Assembly: GCF_008373755.1 (NCBI RefSeq)
Contig: NZ_VUJV01000001.1
Coordinates: forward strand, 868,001-932,000
Source of the DNA: Nocardioides humilatus
Lineage (GTDB): Bacteria > Actinomycetota > Actinomycetes > Propionibacteriales > Nocardioidaceae
Direction of reading: 5' to 3'
DNA: 64,000 bases
This document shows positions 25,893-35,527 of this stretch, piece by piece. Below the pieces are notes generated by a model. The model was not told the origin of the DNA and made no database searches. It saw only the letters and a program-made list of their open reading frames with translations. Positions within the stretch are counted from its first letter, which is position 1. Each line of letters begins with the position of its first letter. Both the position numbers and the translations under genes were made by a program.

Positions 25893-25913
25893 GAGCGGTG
25901 CCAGACTCTCCCC

Positions 25914-28067
25914 ATGTCTGAGGAACTCGTGCCCGACCTGGTCGAGGCGACCCCGCACGAGGAGGCCCGCGCGGCGATCGCCGCCGTGCCGTCGTACGTC
26001 CCTCAGGAGTCCGACCTCGAGGCGATCACCGAGGTCAGCGACCGGTTCCTCGACCGCGAGCTGTCGTGGCTGCGCTTCAACCAGCGAGTCCTCGAGCTGG
26101 CCGAGGACGCCACCTTGCCGCTTCTGGAGCGGACCCGCTTCCTGGCGATCTTCACCAGCAACCTCGACGAGTTCTTCATGGTCCGGGTCGCCGGTCTCAA
26201 GCGGCGCATCGCGACCGGCCTGGCCGTCCGCGCTGCCTCGGGCATGATGCCCCGCGAGGTGCTCGAGACCGTCTGGGACCAGGCGCGCGAGCTGTCGCAG
26301 CGGCACGCGGCGGTCTTCAGCGACCAGATCGCGCCGGCACTCAGCGCCGAAGGCATCGACCTGGTGCGGTGGGCCGACCTCGATCGCGACGAGCAACGCG
26401 CCTGCAAGCGGCTGTTCAAGGAGCGGATCTTCCCCGTCCTCACCCCGCTCGCGGTCGACCCGGCCCACCCGTTCCCCTACATCTCCGGCCTGTCGCTCAA
26501 CCTCGCGGTCGTCATCCGCAACCCGAAGACCGGCAAGCAGCACTTCGCCCGGGTCAAGGTGCCGTCGAACTTCGACCGGTTCGTGCCCCTGGGCAACGAC
26601 CGGTTCGTCCCGCTGGAGGACGTCATCGGCGAGCACCTCGCCCGACTGTTCCCCGGCATGGAGGTGCTCGAGGCGCACACCTTCCGCGTCACTCGCAACG
26701 AGGACGTGGAGGTCGAGGAGGACGACGCCGAGAACCTGCTGGCCGCCCTGGAGAAGGAGCTGCTGCGCCGCAAGTTCGGTCCGCCGGTCCGGCTGGAGGT
26801 CGAGCAGTCGATCGCCCCGTCGGTGCTCGAGCTGCTCGTCTCCGAGCTCGACATCAGCATGGAGGAGGTCGTCCGGCTGCCCGGCCCGCTCGACCTGCGC
26901 CGGCTGCACAGCATCGCCGACCTCAGGCGCGAGGACCTGAAGTACCCCGCGTTCGTGCCGAGCACCCACCCGTTGCTCGCCGAGGTCGAGTCGGCCGCAC
27001 CCGTCGACGTGTTCAAGGCGATCCGGCGACACGACGTACTGCTGCACCACCCCTACGACTCGTTCGCCACCTCGGTCCAGCGGTTCATCGAGCAGGCCGC
27101 GGCCGACCCACACGTGCTCGCGATCAAGCAGACGGTCTACCGCACGTCGGGTGACTCACCGATCATCGACGCCCTCATCGACGCTGCCGAGGCCGGCAAG
27201 CAGGTGCTGGCACTGGTGGAGATCAAGGCGCGTTTCGACGAGTCGGCCAACATCCGCTGGGCGCGCAAGCTGGAGCAGGCGGGGTGCCACGTCGTCTACG
27301 GCCTGGTCGGTCTCAAGACCCACTGCAAGCTGGCGATGGTCGTGCGCGACGAGCCCGACGGCATCAAGCGCTACATCCACATCGGGACGGGCAACTACAA
27401 CGGCAAGACCGCCCGGATGTATGAGGACATCGGCCTGCTGACCACCAACGAGGCGATCGGCGACGACGTCGCCCACCTCTTCAACAACCTCAGCGGCTGG
27501 TCGCGGAAGGCGCGCTACGCCGAGCTGCTGGTCGCTCCCGACTCCGTGCGGTCGGGCCTCGTCGACCAGATCCACGCCGAGATCGCCCACCATCGGGCAG
27601 GGCGTCCCGCGGGCATCCGCTTCAAGGTCAACTCGATCGTCGACGAGCAGCTGATCGACGCCCTCTACCTCGCTTCCCGCGAGGGCGTGCCGGTAGAGCT
27701 GCTCGTGCGCGGCATCTGCGCCCTTCGGCCGGGCGTTCCCGGCCTCTCCGACAACATCACGGTGCGGTCGATCCTCGGGCGCTTCCTCGAGCACAGCCGG
27801 ATCTTCTGGTTCGCCGGCGGCGGCGAGCCGGTCGCGTGGATCGGATCGGCCGACATGATGCACCGCAACCTCGACCGCCGAGTCGAGGTCCTGGTCAAGC
27901 TCCCCACGGCACAGAGCCTCGGTGAGGTGCAGGGCCTGCTCGACCAGGCGTTCGCCGAGGAGACCGACGGATGGGTCCTCCAGCCCGACGGGGACTGGAC
28001 CCGCCACCCCGGGACGCTGCACCTCCAAGAGGCCCTGATCGAGGCGCAGCGCACCCGTCGCGGTTGA
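25914..28067 (+). CDS. ppk: polyphosphate kinase 1
   Basis: 717 residues, the usual PPK1 length. Order of domains: N-terminal helical domain ([19 protein letters not shown], then [16 protein letters not shown]), head domain, and two PLD-like catalytic domains with [13 protein letters not shown] (His) and [24 protein letters not shown] (catalytic His). It reversibly polymerises the gamma-phosphate of ATP into polyphosphate. CAGACT lies 6 bp before ATG 25914, suggesting a leaderless mRNA. The PHO-like box upstream and the transporter genes downstream place it in the phosphate-starvation response. Confidence 0.95.
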   Translation: MSEELVPDLVEATPHEEARAAIAAVPSYVPQESDLEAITEVSDRFLDRELSWLRFNQRVLELAEDATLPLLERTRFLAIFTSNLDEFFMVRVAGLKRRIATGLAVRAASGMMPREVLETVWDQARELSQRHAAVFSDQIAPALSAEGIDLVRWADLDRDEQRACKRLFKERIFPVLTPLAVDPAHPFPYISGLSLNLAVVIRNPKTGKQHFARVKVPSNFDRFVPLGNDRFVPLEDVIGEHLARLFPGMEVLEAHTFRVTRNEDVEVEEDDAENLLAALEKELLRRKFGPPVRLEVEQSIAPSVLELLVSELDISMEEVVRLPGPLDLRRLHSIADLRREDLKYPAFVPSTHPLLAEVESAAPVDVFKAIRRHDVLLHHPYDSFATSVQRFIEQAAADPHVLAIKQTVYRTSGDSPIIDALIDAAEAGKQVLALVEIKARFDESANIRWARKLEQAGCHVVYGLVGLKTHCKLAMVVRDEPDGIKRYIHIGTGNYNGKTARMYEDIGLLTTNEAIGDDVAHLFNNLSGWSRKARYAELLVAPDSVRSGLVDQIHAEIAHHRAGRPAGIRFKVNSIVDEQLIDALYLASREGVPVELLVRGICALRPGVPGLSDNITVRSILGRFLEHSRIFWFAGGGEPVAWIGSADMMHRNLDRRVEVLVKLPTAQSLGEVQGLLDQAFAEETDGWVLQPDGDWTRHPGTLHLQEALIEAQRTRRG

Positions 28068-28072
28068 CCGCA

Positions 28073-28105
28073 GGTGGACGGCAGGTGAACGGAAGGTGAA
28101 GTACG
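28073..28105 (+). promoter_or_regulatory. putative PHO box: three 11-nt direct repeats
   Basis: GGTGGACGGCA, GGTGAACGGAA and GGTGAAGTACG follow one another without gaps (28073-28105). The 11-nt period and the GGTGAAC core (GTTCACC on the other strand) match the direct-repeat units of PhoP operators known from Streptomyces. It lies about 110-140 bp before the start of the DUF47 protein gene. Confidence 0.65.
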
Positions 28106-28148
28106 CCGCGCGGTGCGCGGCGTCACATCCAGACGGAGCGTGACCAGT

Positions 28149-28179
28149 TTGCCAAGGGACGTTGTTCACCCCCTAGCAT
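28149..28179 (+). promoter_or_regulatory. candidate promoter of the DUF47-pit operon
   Basis: TTGCCA (28149-28154) and TAGCAT (28174-28179) with a 19-bp spacer, downstream of the PHO-like repeats. The spacer also contains a GTTCACC core. Confidence 0.35.
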
Positions 28180-28213
28180 GAGGCCGTTCCTCTCCGTCTC
28201 ACCGGGAGTCCTT

Positions 28214-28831
28214 GTGCGTCTGCGTCTTCGTCCAGCCGACACCTCTTTCTACGACCTCTTCAGCAAGGCCGCCGCGCACCTCGTCGTAGGTGCCGAGCTG
28301 CTTGCCGAGATGATGTCCGACACCTCGGACAAGGCCGACGTCGCGAAGCGCATGCGCGAGGCCGAGCACGCCGCTGACGAGACCACGCACGAGATCGTGC
28401 GCAAGGTCAACAGCACCTTCGTCACGCCGTTCGACCGCGAGGACATCTATGCCCTCGGGTCGGGCCTCGACGACGTCATGGACATGATGGACGAGGCGGT
28501 CGACCTGATCCTCCTCTACGAGGTCTCCTCGCTCCCGGCCGAGATGTCGGAGCAGGTGGGTGTCATCCAGCGGTGCGCCGAGCTGACCGCCGAGTCGATG
28601 CCCAAGCTGCAGTCGATGAAGGCGCTCGAGGACTACTGGATCGAGATCAACCGTCTCGAGAACGCCGGCGACAAGAACCACCGCCGGATGCTCGCCTCGC
28701 TCTTCTCGGGCGAGTACAAGACGATCGACGTGCTCAAGCTCAAGGACGTCGAGGAGTCCCTCGAGGGCGCGATCGACGCCTTCGAGAAGGTCGCCAACAT
28801 CGTCGAGCAAATCGCCGTCAAGGAAAGCTGA
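28214..28831 (+). CDS. DUF47 (PhoU-like) Pit accessory protein
   Basis: 205 residues, all-helical, with PhoU-like metal-binding motifs in helices (AEHAADETTHEIVRKV and EINRLENAGDKNHRRML). DUF47 proteins are encoded next to Pit transporters and are thought to regulate phosphate entry. GTG 28214 was chosen because GGGAG lies about 5 bp upstream and the usual family length results; the ATG at 28178 lies inside the proposed promoter. The pit gene begins 12 bp after the stop. Confidence 0.9.
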   Translation: MRLRLRPADTSFYDLFSKAAAHLVVGAELLAEMMSDTSDKADVAKRMREAEHAADETTHEIVRKVNSTFVTPFDREDIYALGSGLDDVMDMMDEAVDLILLYEVSSLPAEMSEQVGVIQRCAELTAESMPKLQSMKALEDYWIEINRLENAGDKNHRRMLASLFSGEYKTIDVLKLKDVEESLEGAIDAFEKVANIVEQIAVKES

Positions 28832-28843
28832 CCGAGGTTCATC

Positions 28844-29848
28844 GTGTCGCTCACCCTCGCGATCGTGATCGCGGTCGTCGTGATCGCGCTCGTGTTCGAC
28901 TACACGAACGGCTTCCACGACGCCGCCAACGCGATCGCCACGTCGGTCTCGACCCGCGCGCTCACGCCGCGCGTGGCCCTGATCCTCGCGGCCGTCATGA
29001 ACTTCGTCGGCGCCCTGCTCGGGCAAGAGGTCGCCCATACCGTCGCCGACACGATCGGCGAGATAGACGGCAACCACGGCTTGGTGATCGTGATGGGCGG
29101 TCTCGTCGGCGCGATCGCGTGGAACCTCATCACCTGGTACTTCGGCCTGCCCTCGTCCTCCTCGCACGCTCTCATCGGCGGCCTGGTCGGTTCGGGCCTG
29201 GTCGGTGGCGCGACCGTCAACTGGGACACCATCCAGACCAAGGTGCTCATCCCGATGGTGCTCTCGCCGCTCTTCGGATTCGCGCTGGCCTTCATCGTGA
29301 TGCTGTCGTTCATGTGGATCCTGAAGAAGCGCAACCCCCACACGATCAACCGGAATTTCCGCGTCTTCCAGACCATCTCGGCTGCGGCGCTGGCCCTCGG
29401 CCACGGCCTCCAGGACGCACAGAAGACGATGGGCGTGATCTTCCTGGCCCTCGTTGCCGGCGGCTACGCCTCCACCGGTGACGACCTCCCGCTCTGGGTC
29501 GTGATGGCCGCGGCCCTCGCCATCTCCGCAGGCACCTACGCCGGCGGGTGGCGCATCATGCGCACCCTCGGCCGCAAGATCGTCAAGCTCGACCCGCCGG
29601 CTGGCTTCGCAGCCGAAACCGTCGCCACCAGCGTCCTCTACGTGGCTGCGATCCATTTCCACGCGCCGATCTCGACGACCCACACGATCACCTCGGCGGT
29701 GATGGGCGCTGGAGCGACCCGCGGCAAGAGCGCGGTGAAGTGGAACATGGCCGGCACGATCGTCACGGCCTGGGTCCTGACGTTCCCGTGCGCCGGTCTC
29801 GCCGCCGCGATCGCCTACAGCATCCTCAACGTCGCCATCCCGACCTGA
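28844..29848 (+). CDS. pit: inorganic phosphate transporter Pit
   Basis: 334 residues and about ten membrane helices. The two inverted PiT signatures are present: DYTNGFHDAANAIATSV near the N-terminus and FHAPISTTHTITSAVMGAG near the C-terminus, with PSSSSHALIGGLVG between. Pit proteins carry divalent metal-phosphate complexes with protons into the cell at low affinity. Coupled to the DUF47 gene and, as inference, under PhoP control through the upstream repeats. It converges with the regulator gene 7 bp downstream. Confidence 0.93.
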   Translation: MSLTLAIVIAVVVIALVFDYTNGFHDAANAIATSVSTRALTPRVALILAAVMNFVGALLGQEVAHTVADTIGEIDGNHGLVIVMGGLVGAIAWNLITWYFGLPSSSSHALIGGLVGSGLVGGATVNWDTIQTKVLIPMVLSPLFGFALAFIVMLSFMWILKKRNPHTINRNFRVFQTISAAALALGHGLQDAQKTMGVIFLALVAGGYASTGDDLPLWVVMAAALAISAGTYAGGWRIMRTLGRKIVKLDPPAGFAAETVATSVLYVAAIHFHAPISTTHTITSAVMGAGATRGKSAVKWNMAGTIVTAWVLTFPCAGLAAAIAYSILNVAIPT

Positions 29849-29855
29849 TCGGGCC

Positions 29856-30500
29856 TCAGTCCGCGAGCGAGTAGCCCCGACCGCGGATCCGACGTATGTC
29901 GGCAGCGCCGTCCAGGCGGTGACGTAGCCGGGTGACGTGCATCGCGATGGTGTTGCCGCTCGGCCGACGCTCCTCGGAGCCCCACATGGCCTCTCGCAGC
30001 TCGTCGTCGGTGACGATGCCGGGCGCCTTGAGCATCAGCGCCCGGAGCAGCTCGAACTCCTTGAGCGGGAGGTCGGCGATCCGCTCTCCGCGGATCAGGA
30101 CCCGGTAGGCGCTCGAGTCGAGCTCGATGGGCCCGAAGGACACCGTCACGTGGTCCTCGAGCGAACGCGCGGAGTGGCTGACGAGATCCCAGAGCCGCTC
30201 GACGTCGTAGGGCGGGGCGAGGACGGCGCACAGGGTGCCGTGCCGGCTGACGGTGGCCACGAACTCGTCGACGGGCATCCCTGGTGCGTCCGGGGAGACG
30301 ACCACCGTGTGCGGATCGAGCCGACCGAGCTCGACGAGCGCGTCGAGCGTCGAGGAGACCCAGGTGACGTGCACCCCCCGACCTGCCATGCCGTCGGCGA
30401 GACCGGCATCGTCGTGGCCCGGATCGACGATGAGGAGCTGGGCTCCCACCGTCTCTGGCCAGCGATGCAGGAAGAGGCGACGCCCGGAACGCACGCCCAT
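29856..30500 (-). CDS. winged-helix (OmpR-type) transcriptional regulator in the pst operon
   Basis: 214 residues. The C-terminal half is a clear OmpR-type wing (LPLKEFELLRALMLKAPGIVTDDELREAMWG, then GNTIAMHVTRLRHRLDG and IRGRGYSLAD). The N-terminal half keeps the outline of a receiver (LLIVDPGHDD, VVVSPDAPGMP) but lacks the usual phosphorylation and signalling residues, so it probably works without a kinase. ATG 30500 lies 7 bp after the pstB stop, so it is translated with the phosphate transporter. It may adjust pst or other Pho genes. Not PhoP itself by context and degenerate receiver. Confidence 0.82.
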   Translation of the reverse strand: MGVRSGRRLFLHRWPETVGAQLLIVDPGHDDAGLADGMAGRGVHVTWVSSTLDALVELGRLDPHTVVVSPDAPGMPVDEFVATVSRHGTLCAVLAPPYDVERLWDLVSHSARSLEDHVTVSFGPIELDSSAYRVLIRGERIADLPLKEFELLRALMLKAPGIVTDDELREAMWGSEERRPSGNTIAMHVTRLRHRLDGAADIRRIRGRGYSLAD

Positions 30501-30507
30501 CGCCGGA

Positions 30508-31287
30508 TCAGCCGAAGCGGCCCGAGATGTAGGCCTCGGTCGCCGGGTTGTCCGGGCTGGCGAACATCTTCGTCGTCGGGTTGAACTCCACCAGGTGTCC
30601 GGGCTCACCGGTCGCCTTGAGGTTGAAGAACCCGGTCTCGTCGGACACGCGAGCAGCCTGCTGCATGTTGTGGGTGACGATCACGATCGTGTAATCGGAC
30701 TTCAGCTCGTGGATCAGGTCCTCGATCGCCGAGGTGGAGATCGGGTCGAGCGCCGAGCACGGCTCGTCCATCAGCAGCACCTGCGGCTCGACCGCGATGG
30801 CGCGAGCGATGCAGAGGCGCTGCTGCTGGCCGCCCGACAGGCCCATGCCGGGCTTGTTGAGCCGGTCCTTGACCTCGTTCCAGAGGTTGGCGCCGCGGAG
30901 CGACTTCTCGACGATGGCGTCGGCCTCGGACTTCTTCATCCGCTTGGCGTTGAGCTTGTTGCCGGCCAGCACGTTGTCGTAGATCGACATCGTGGGGAAC
31001 GGGTTGGGGCGCTGGAAGACCATGCCGATCTGCCGACGTACGGCGACCGGGTCGATGTTGGCGTCGTAGAGGTCCTGACCGTCGACCACGATCTTGCCCT
31101 CGACACGCGCCCCGGGGATGAGCTCGTGCATCCGGTTGAGGGACCGCAGGAAGGTCGACTTACCGCAACCCGAGGGGCCGATGAAGGCCGTCACCGCACG
31201 TGCGCGGATCGTCATGTTGACGCCCTGCACAGCGAGGAAGTCGCCGTAATAGATGTTGACGTCAGAGACGTCGATGCTCCTGGCCAT
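30508..31287 (-). CDS. pstB: phosphate ABC transporter ATP-binding protein PstB
   Basis: 259 residues. Walker [10 protein letters not shown], the Q-loop region [17 protein letters not shown] typical of PstB, the ABC signature LSGGQQQRL and Walker [14 protein letters not shown] are all present, with the switch His in THNMQQA. It drives high-affinity phosphate import with PstC and PstA. ATG 31287 has an AAGGG site close upstream; the long extension of the frame over pstA is spurious. A regulator gene follows immediately. Confidence 0.96.
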   Translation of the reverse strand: MARSIDVSDVNIYYGDFLAVQGVNMTIRARAVTAFIGPSGCGKSTFLRSLNRMHELIPGARVEGKIVVDGQDLYDANIDPVAVRRQIGMVFQRPNPFPTMSIYDNVLAGNKLNAKRMKKSEADAIVEKSLRGANLWNEVKDRLNKPGMGLSGGQQQRLCIARAIAVEPQVLLMDEPCSALDPISTSAIEDLIHELKSDYTIVIVTHNMQQAARVSDETGFFNLKATGEPGHLVEFNPTTKMFASPDNPATEAYISGRFG

Positions 31288-31307
31288 GGTTATCCCTTGT
31301 TTCCTTC

Positions 31308-32363
31308 TCAGCCCTTGCTCGGGGCGAACAGCCGTCCCACAAGACGGGCGACGAGGTTGAGCAGCATGACGATGACGATGAGCACGAGGGCTGCGCCCCA
31401 CGCGTTGAGCTTGGCTTCGTCGCTGCCGTCGAGCCGCTCGGTGTAGATGTAGACCGGCAGAGTCGTCATGCCGCCGTCGAACAGGTTGAAGTTGGTCTTG
31501 GTCGCGGCTCCTGCGATCAGCAGCAACGGCGCGGTCTCCCCGATGATGCGCGAGATCGCGAGCGTGATGCCGGTCAGGATGCCGCCGAGCGCGGTGGGGA
31601 TGACGACCTTCATGATCGTGCGCCACTTCGGGGTGCCGAGGGCGTAGGACGCCTCGCGCAGGTCCGAGGGCACCAGCATCAGCATCTCCTCGGTCGCCCG
31701 GACGACGATCGGGATCATCAGGAGCGACAGTGCCACCGACCCACCGAATCCGGAGACGTAGGCCGGACCGAACATCAGGGTGAAGAGCGCGAAGGCGAAG
31801 AGGCCGGCCACGATCGACGGGATCCCCGTCATCACGTCGACGAGGAAGGTGATCGATCGCGAGAGCCGGTTCTTGTTGCCGTACTCGACCAGGTAGATCG
31901 CCGCCAGCACGCCGATCGGCACCGAGATGAGCGCGGCGCCGAGGGTGATCATGAGCGTGCCGATGATCGCGTGGTAAATGCCGGTCGGCTGGTCGATCTG
32001 CGTGCGGAACGCGGAGTAGGTCAGGAACGTGCCGTCGATGCGCTCGATGCCGGAGGACACGACCTGCCACAGGAGCGACACGAGCGGCACGACCGCGACG
32101 CCGAAGGCCGACCAGATCAAGGCGGTCATCAGCCGGTCGACGGCGGCTCGCCGACCTTCGACGCCGTAGGACCACCCGGGCAGTGCCACGAGGAAGGTCA
32201 CCGCGGCCGCGAGGACCCCCACGAAGATGCTCGCGCCGAGCACCACGACCAAGCCACCGAGCGCCACCGCCATCACACCGACGAGGATCGGCGCGACCCG
32301 CGGCAGGCGTGGGGTGGTCAGCGGGACGTGCACCCGCGACTCGACTTCTTCGAAGGTGCTCAT
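31308..32363 (-). CDS. pstA: phosphate ABC transporter permease PstA
   Basis: 351 residues. An extended N-terminus with extra membrane helices (about 27-45 and 52-68) precedes the six-helix ABC permease core, with the EAA-type loop [26 protein letters not shown]. PstA and PstC form the membrane channel for phosphate. ATG 32363 overlaps the pstC stop by 4 bp (ATGA). The pre-core extension is longer than in E. coli PstA, as usual in actinobacteria. Confidence 0.94.
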   Translation of the reverse strand: MSTFEEVESRVHVPLTTPRLPRVAPILVGVMAVALGGLVVVLGASIFVGVLAAAVTFLVALPGWSYGVEGRRAAVDRLMTALIWSAFGVAVVPLVSLLWQVVSSGIERIDGTFLTYSAFRTQIDQPTGIYHAIIGTLMITLGAALISVPIGVLAAIYLVEYGNKNRLSRSITFLVDVMTGIPSIVAGLFAFALFTLMFGPAYVSGFGGSVALSLLMIPIVVRATEEMLMLVPSDLREASYALGTPKWRTIMKVVIPTALGGILTGITLAISRIIGETAPLLLIAGAATKTNFNLFDGGMTTLPVYIYTERLDGSDEAKLNAWGAALVLIVIVMLLNLVARLVGRLFAPSKG

Positions 32364-33301
32364 CGAGCCATCTTTCGCTCACTGCGGCCCACGATCCACC
32401 GGGCCACGAAGTTGACGACGAAGGTCATCAGGAACAGGACGAGACCGGTCGCGATGAGCACGGCGAGCAGGTCAGCTGACCGCTCCTTGTACTTGAGCGC
32501 GATGTTGGCGGCGATCGAGGTCGGGCTCGAGGAGCCCAGCAGGTTCCAGGAGAGGTCGAACCCGACGGACAGGACCATCGTGACGGCCATCGTCTCGCCG
32601 AGCGCGCGGCCCAGGCCGAGCATCACGGCCGACACCATGCCCGAGCGGGCGTAGGGGAAGACCGACATCCGGATCATCTCCCACTTGGTCGCGCCGAGCG
32701 CGTAGGCCGCCTCCTCGTTGAGGCGAGGCGTGCGGGAGAAGACCTCGCGCGAGATGGCGGTGATGATCGGAAGGATCATGATCGCGAGCACGATGCCGGC
32801 GGTCATGACCGTGCGTCCCGTCGCCGACGTCTCGCCGAAGAACGGGATGAAACCGAAGTGCTCGTGCAGCCACTCGTAGGCCGGCACGGTCTTCGGCGCC
32901 AGGTAGAAAGCGCCCCACAGCCCGTAGACGACCGACGGCACGGCCGCGAGCAGGTCGATCACGTAGGCAACGGGGGTCCCGAGCCATTTGGGTGCGTAGT
33001 GGCTGATCGCCAACGCGATCCCCCACGCCAGCGGGACGGCGATGATCAGAGCGATGACCGAAGCGGTGAGCGTGCCGACCAGCAGCGGGCCGACGTAACC
33101 GAAGAAGTCCGTGGCGTGCGGACCGTAGACATCGGCAGCGCGGCTGAAGCCGGGGGCGCCCTTGATCGCGAGAAAGACGAACACCGCCGCGAGCGCGCCG
33201 ACGATCACCAGGCCGGCCGCCAGCGCGAGCGCAGCGAAGATGCGGTCGCCGATGCCGGCCTTCGAGGTGGTCCAGTCGGGACTCGCGGCGGTGTTCGTCA
33301 T
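32360..33301 (-). CDS. pstC: phosphate ABC transporter permease PstC
   Basis: 313 residues with six membrane helices and the permease loop [41 protein letters not shown]. It is the second channel subunit of the Pst importer. ATG 33301 lies 4 bp after the pstS stop; the upstream part of the frame overlaps pstS and is rejected. Coupled by ATGA to pstA. Confidence 0.94.
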   Translation of the reverse strand: MTNTAASPDWTTSKAGIGDRIFAALALAAGLVIVGALAAVFVFLAIKGAPGFSRAADVYGPHATDFFGYVGPLLVGTLTASVIALIIAVPLAWGIALAISHYAPKWLGTPVAYVIDLLAAVPSVVYGLWGAFYLAPKTVPAYEWLHEHFGFIPFFGETSATGRTVMTAGIVLAIMILPIITAISREVFSRTPRLNEEAAYALGATKWEMIRMSVFPYARSGMVSAVMLGLGRALGETMAVTMVLSVGFDLSWNLLGSSSPTSIAANIALKYKERSADLLAVLIATGLVLFLMTFVVNFVARWIVGRSERKMAR

Positions 33302-33305
33302 CGGG

Positions 33306-34406
33306 TCAGGCGCCGATCTTGGCGACGATCTCCTGCGCACGCGCAGCGGTGTCGGCGGAGAGCGGGGCGGAGCCGGCGTAGTCAGCCGCCTCGGACTGGC
33401 CCTCATCGGAGACGATGTAGGACAGGTAGCCCTTGACGTTGGCCTCCTCCTCGGCGTCGTCGTAGTGCTGGCAGGCGATGATGTAGGACAGCAGGATGAC
33501 CGGGTAGGCCGTCGGGTCCTCGACGTTGCGGTTGACGTCGACCGCCATGTCGGTCTCGGCGCGGTCGGCGACCGGCTCGGAGACGGCCACGGTGTTGGCG
33601 GCGCCCTCCGGGCTCGGCGCGACGAACTCGTCGCCGACCTTCACCGAGACGGCCGTCAGGTCACCGGTCTGGCTGGCGTCGGCGTAGCCGATCGCGCCCT
33701 CAGTGCTGCCGATCAGCTCGACGACACCCGAGGTGCCCTCGGCACCCTCACCACCGGAGACCGGGAACGCGTCCTCGGCCTCGTAGCCCCACGAGTCGGG
33801 GGCGACCTTGCCGAGGTAGTCGGTGAAGTTCTTCGTCGTACCCGAGTCGTCGGAGCGGTGGACGGGCGTGATCTTCAGGTCCGGGAGCTCAGCGTCGGGG
33901 TTGTCCGCGGCGATGGCGTCGTCGTTCCAGTTGGTGATCTTGCCGTCGAAGATCTGCGCGATCGTGTCGGCGGTCAGGTTGAGGGTGTCGACACCGGGCA
34001 CGTTGAACGCGATGGCGATCGAGGAGACGTAGGCCGGGACCTCGATGACGTCCTCGCCGCCGCAGCGCTCCTTGGCGGCGGTCAGCTCGCCCTCGTCGTC
34101 CTTGAGGTAGGAGTCGGTGCCCGCGAACGAGACCGCGCCCTCGACGAACTGGCTGCGACCGTCGGTCGAACCGATCGCGTTGTAGGTGATCTCGAGGTTG
34201 CCGTCGTTCTGGCCCTGGACGGCGGTGTACCACGCCTCCTGCGCCTTCTCCTGCGAGGTCGCGCCGGCGCCGGCGAGCGTGCCGGAGAGACCGGTGCTGG
34301 CGTCGTTGTCGCTGCCGCCCTTCTCGTTGTCAGCGCCGCAGGCCGTGGCGAAGATCGCCAGGAGGGCAACGCTGGGGACGAGCGCGCGTCGGATCGGAGT
34401 GTTCAA
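33306..34406 (-). CDS. pstS: phosphate-binding lipoprotein PstS
   Basis: 366 residues. A lipoprotein signal ends in the lipobox FATAC (Cys23). The binding-protein core has the phosphate-site segments GAGATSQEK, AFAGTDSYL-like SFAGTDS, and HRSDDSGTTKNFTDYL, whose backbone and Ser/Thr/Asp/Arg side chains hold phosphate. The start codon is TTG with GAGAGG upstream. It is the first gene of pstSCAB; a PHO-like direct repeat lies about 100-125 bp before it. Confidence 0.95.
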   Translation of the reverse strand: MNTPIRRALVPSVALLAIFATACGADNEKGGSDNDASTGLSGTLAGAGATSQEKAQEAWYTAVQGQNDGNLEITYNAIGSTDGRSQFVEGAVSFAGTDSYLKDDEGELTAAKERCGGEDVIEVPAYVSSIAIAFNVPGVDTLNLTADTIAQIFDGKITNWNDDAIAADNPDAELPDLKITPVHRSDDSGTTKNFTDYLGKVAPDSWGYEAEDAFPVSGGEGAEGTSGVVELIGSTEGAIGYADASQTGDLTAVSVKVGDEFVAPSPEGAANTVAVSEPVADRAETDMAVDVNRNVEDPTAYPVILLSYIIACQHYDDAEEEANVKGYLSYIVSDEGQSEAADYAGSAPLSADTAARAQEIVAKIGA

Positions 34407-34508
34407 GGTCTTGCCTCTCAGAACTGAGGGGCTGCGGTTTCAAGGCCCCCCGGATGTACTGGACATCAGGGACGCTAAGGACGACCGGTAACACAACATG
34501 AGGACGCG

Positions 34509-34530
34509 TCTGAACGAAAGGTGAACAGCG
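34509..34530 (-). promoter_or_regulatory. putative PHO box upstream of pstS
   Basis: Two adjacent 11-nt units on the plus strand, TCTGAACGAAA and GGTGAACAGCG, share the TGAAC core at an 11-bp period, as in the repeats before DUF47-pit. On the minus strand they read as GTTCACC-type PhoP units ahead of pstS. Confidence 0.55.
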
Positions 34531-34593
34531 CGGGGCCATCGGGGGAAACGCGGCGACGTGGGTCACACGCCAGGCGGGAGCGCCGGCAAACAA

Positions 34594-35481
34594 CTAGTGG
34601 ACGCGGTGCCTCTCGACCGCCACGACGGTCCCCTTCCGCACGTGCATTACGAGCATCTCCGCCGGGGCGAGATCGTCGCCGCGCTGGCCCGGACGGAGGC
34701 CGATGGCATCGAACACGAGGGGCAGAACGGGCCGGTGCGTGCAGAGCGCAGCGCCCTGGTCGGCCTGGAGCAGCTCGCCGACGACCTTGTCGACGCCCTT
34801 CTGGGAGACGAGCTCCTCGCTCAGCCGCCGTCGGGTCTCGACCTCCCAACCCGTGGTCGCCGCGTAGGGCGCCAGCGTCTGTCGACAGCGCAGGCTCGTC
34901 GATGAGACCACCCGGGTCACGTCGTAGGCGGCCAGCAACGGGACGATCCGCTCGGCTTCGGCCATCCCCGGTTTGAGTAGCGGCCGGAGCCAGTCATCGG
35001 CCCGCCACGCGCTCCGGGACCGTGCCCGAGCGTGACGCAGCACGACGACGGCATGGGTGCGTCGTCGTACTCTCGCGGCCTCGGCGAGGGTCTCGCGGTC
35101 GTAGGCATAGGTGAGCATCTGGTCGGCTTTGTCGATCCGCACCCAGGCGACCTGGTCGATCTCACTGTTGGGGCGGTAGAGGCTGACGTCGTCGTCGCCC
35201 ACCGCCCGGCCGACCCAGTAGTCGACGGTCTTCGCGCGCCGGCCGACGGGGTAGTGCTGACTCCTCAGTGGCGGTCCCAGCCGCACGTGCACGCCGGTCT
35301 CCTCGGCCACCTCGCGCACCGCGGCTGCGGTGGGGTGCTCCCAGCGCTCGAGCTTGCCCTTGGGGAAGGACCAGTCGTCGTATTTGGGGCGGTGGACGAG
35401 CAGGACCTCGCGGCCGGGCCGGAACGTCACCACGCCGGCGGCGCGCACGTCCGGGGGTGAAGCGGACTTGCTGCTGGTCAC
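34594..35481 (-). CDS. fused NUDIX hydrolase and histidine phosphatase (MutT1-like)
   Basis: 295 residues in two domains. The NUDIX half has the full box GKLERWEHPTAAAVREVAEETGV (pattern GX5EX7REUXEEXGU) after the FPKGK strand. The second half is a phosphoglycerate-mutase-like domain with the RHG-type motif VVLRHARARSR and later TRVVSSTSLRCRQT. This is the layout of mycobacterial MutT1, which cleans 8-oxo-dGTP and diadenosine polyphosphates. Actual substrate is inferred. GTG 35481 has GACACT 6 bp upstream and no ribosome site, again suggesting a leaderless mRNA. Confidence 0.85.
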   Translation of the reverse strand: MTSSKSASPPDVRAAGVVTFRPGREVLLVHRPKYDDWSFPKGKLERWEHPTAAAVREVAEETGVHVRLGPPLRSQHYPVGRRAKTVDYWVGRAVGDDDVSLYRPNSEIDQVAWVRIDKADQMLTYAYDRETLAEAARVRRRTHAVVVLRHARARSRSAWRADDWLRPLLKPGMAEAERIVPLLAAYDVTRVVSSTSLRCRQTLAPYAATTGWEVETRRRLSEELVSQKGVDKVVGELLQADQGAALCTHRPVLPLVFDAIGLRPGQRGDDLAPAEMLVMHVRKGTVVAVERHRVH

Positions 35482-35527
35482 GGCGTTAGTGTCACATCTG
35501 CCCGCCCCGAGAGGAGACACCGTCACC

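Noticed and set aside
25830-27113. Minus-strand extension of the esterase frame across ppk
   Set aside because: Esterase homology starts after 25829; the extension lies opposite conserved ppk sequence.
31288-32382. N-terminal extension of PstB over pstA
   Set aside because: Arg/His-rich shadow of pstA; the PstB start at 31287 has a ribosome site and gives the usual length.
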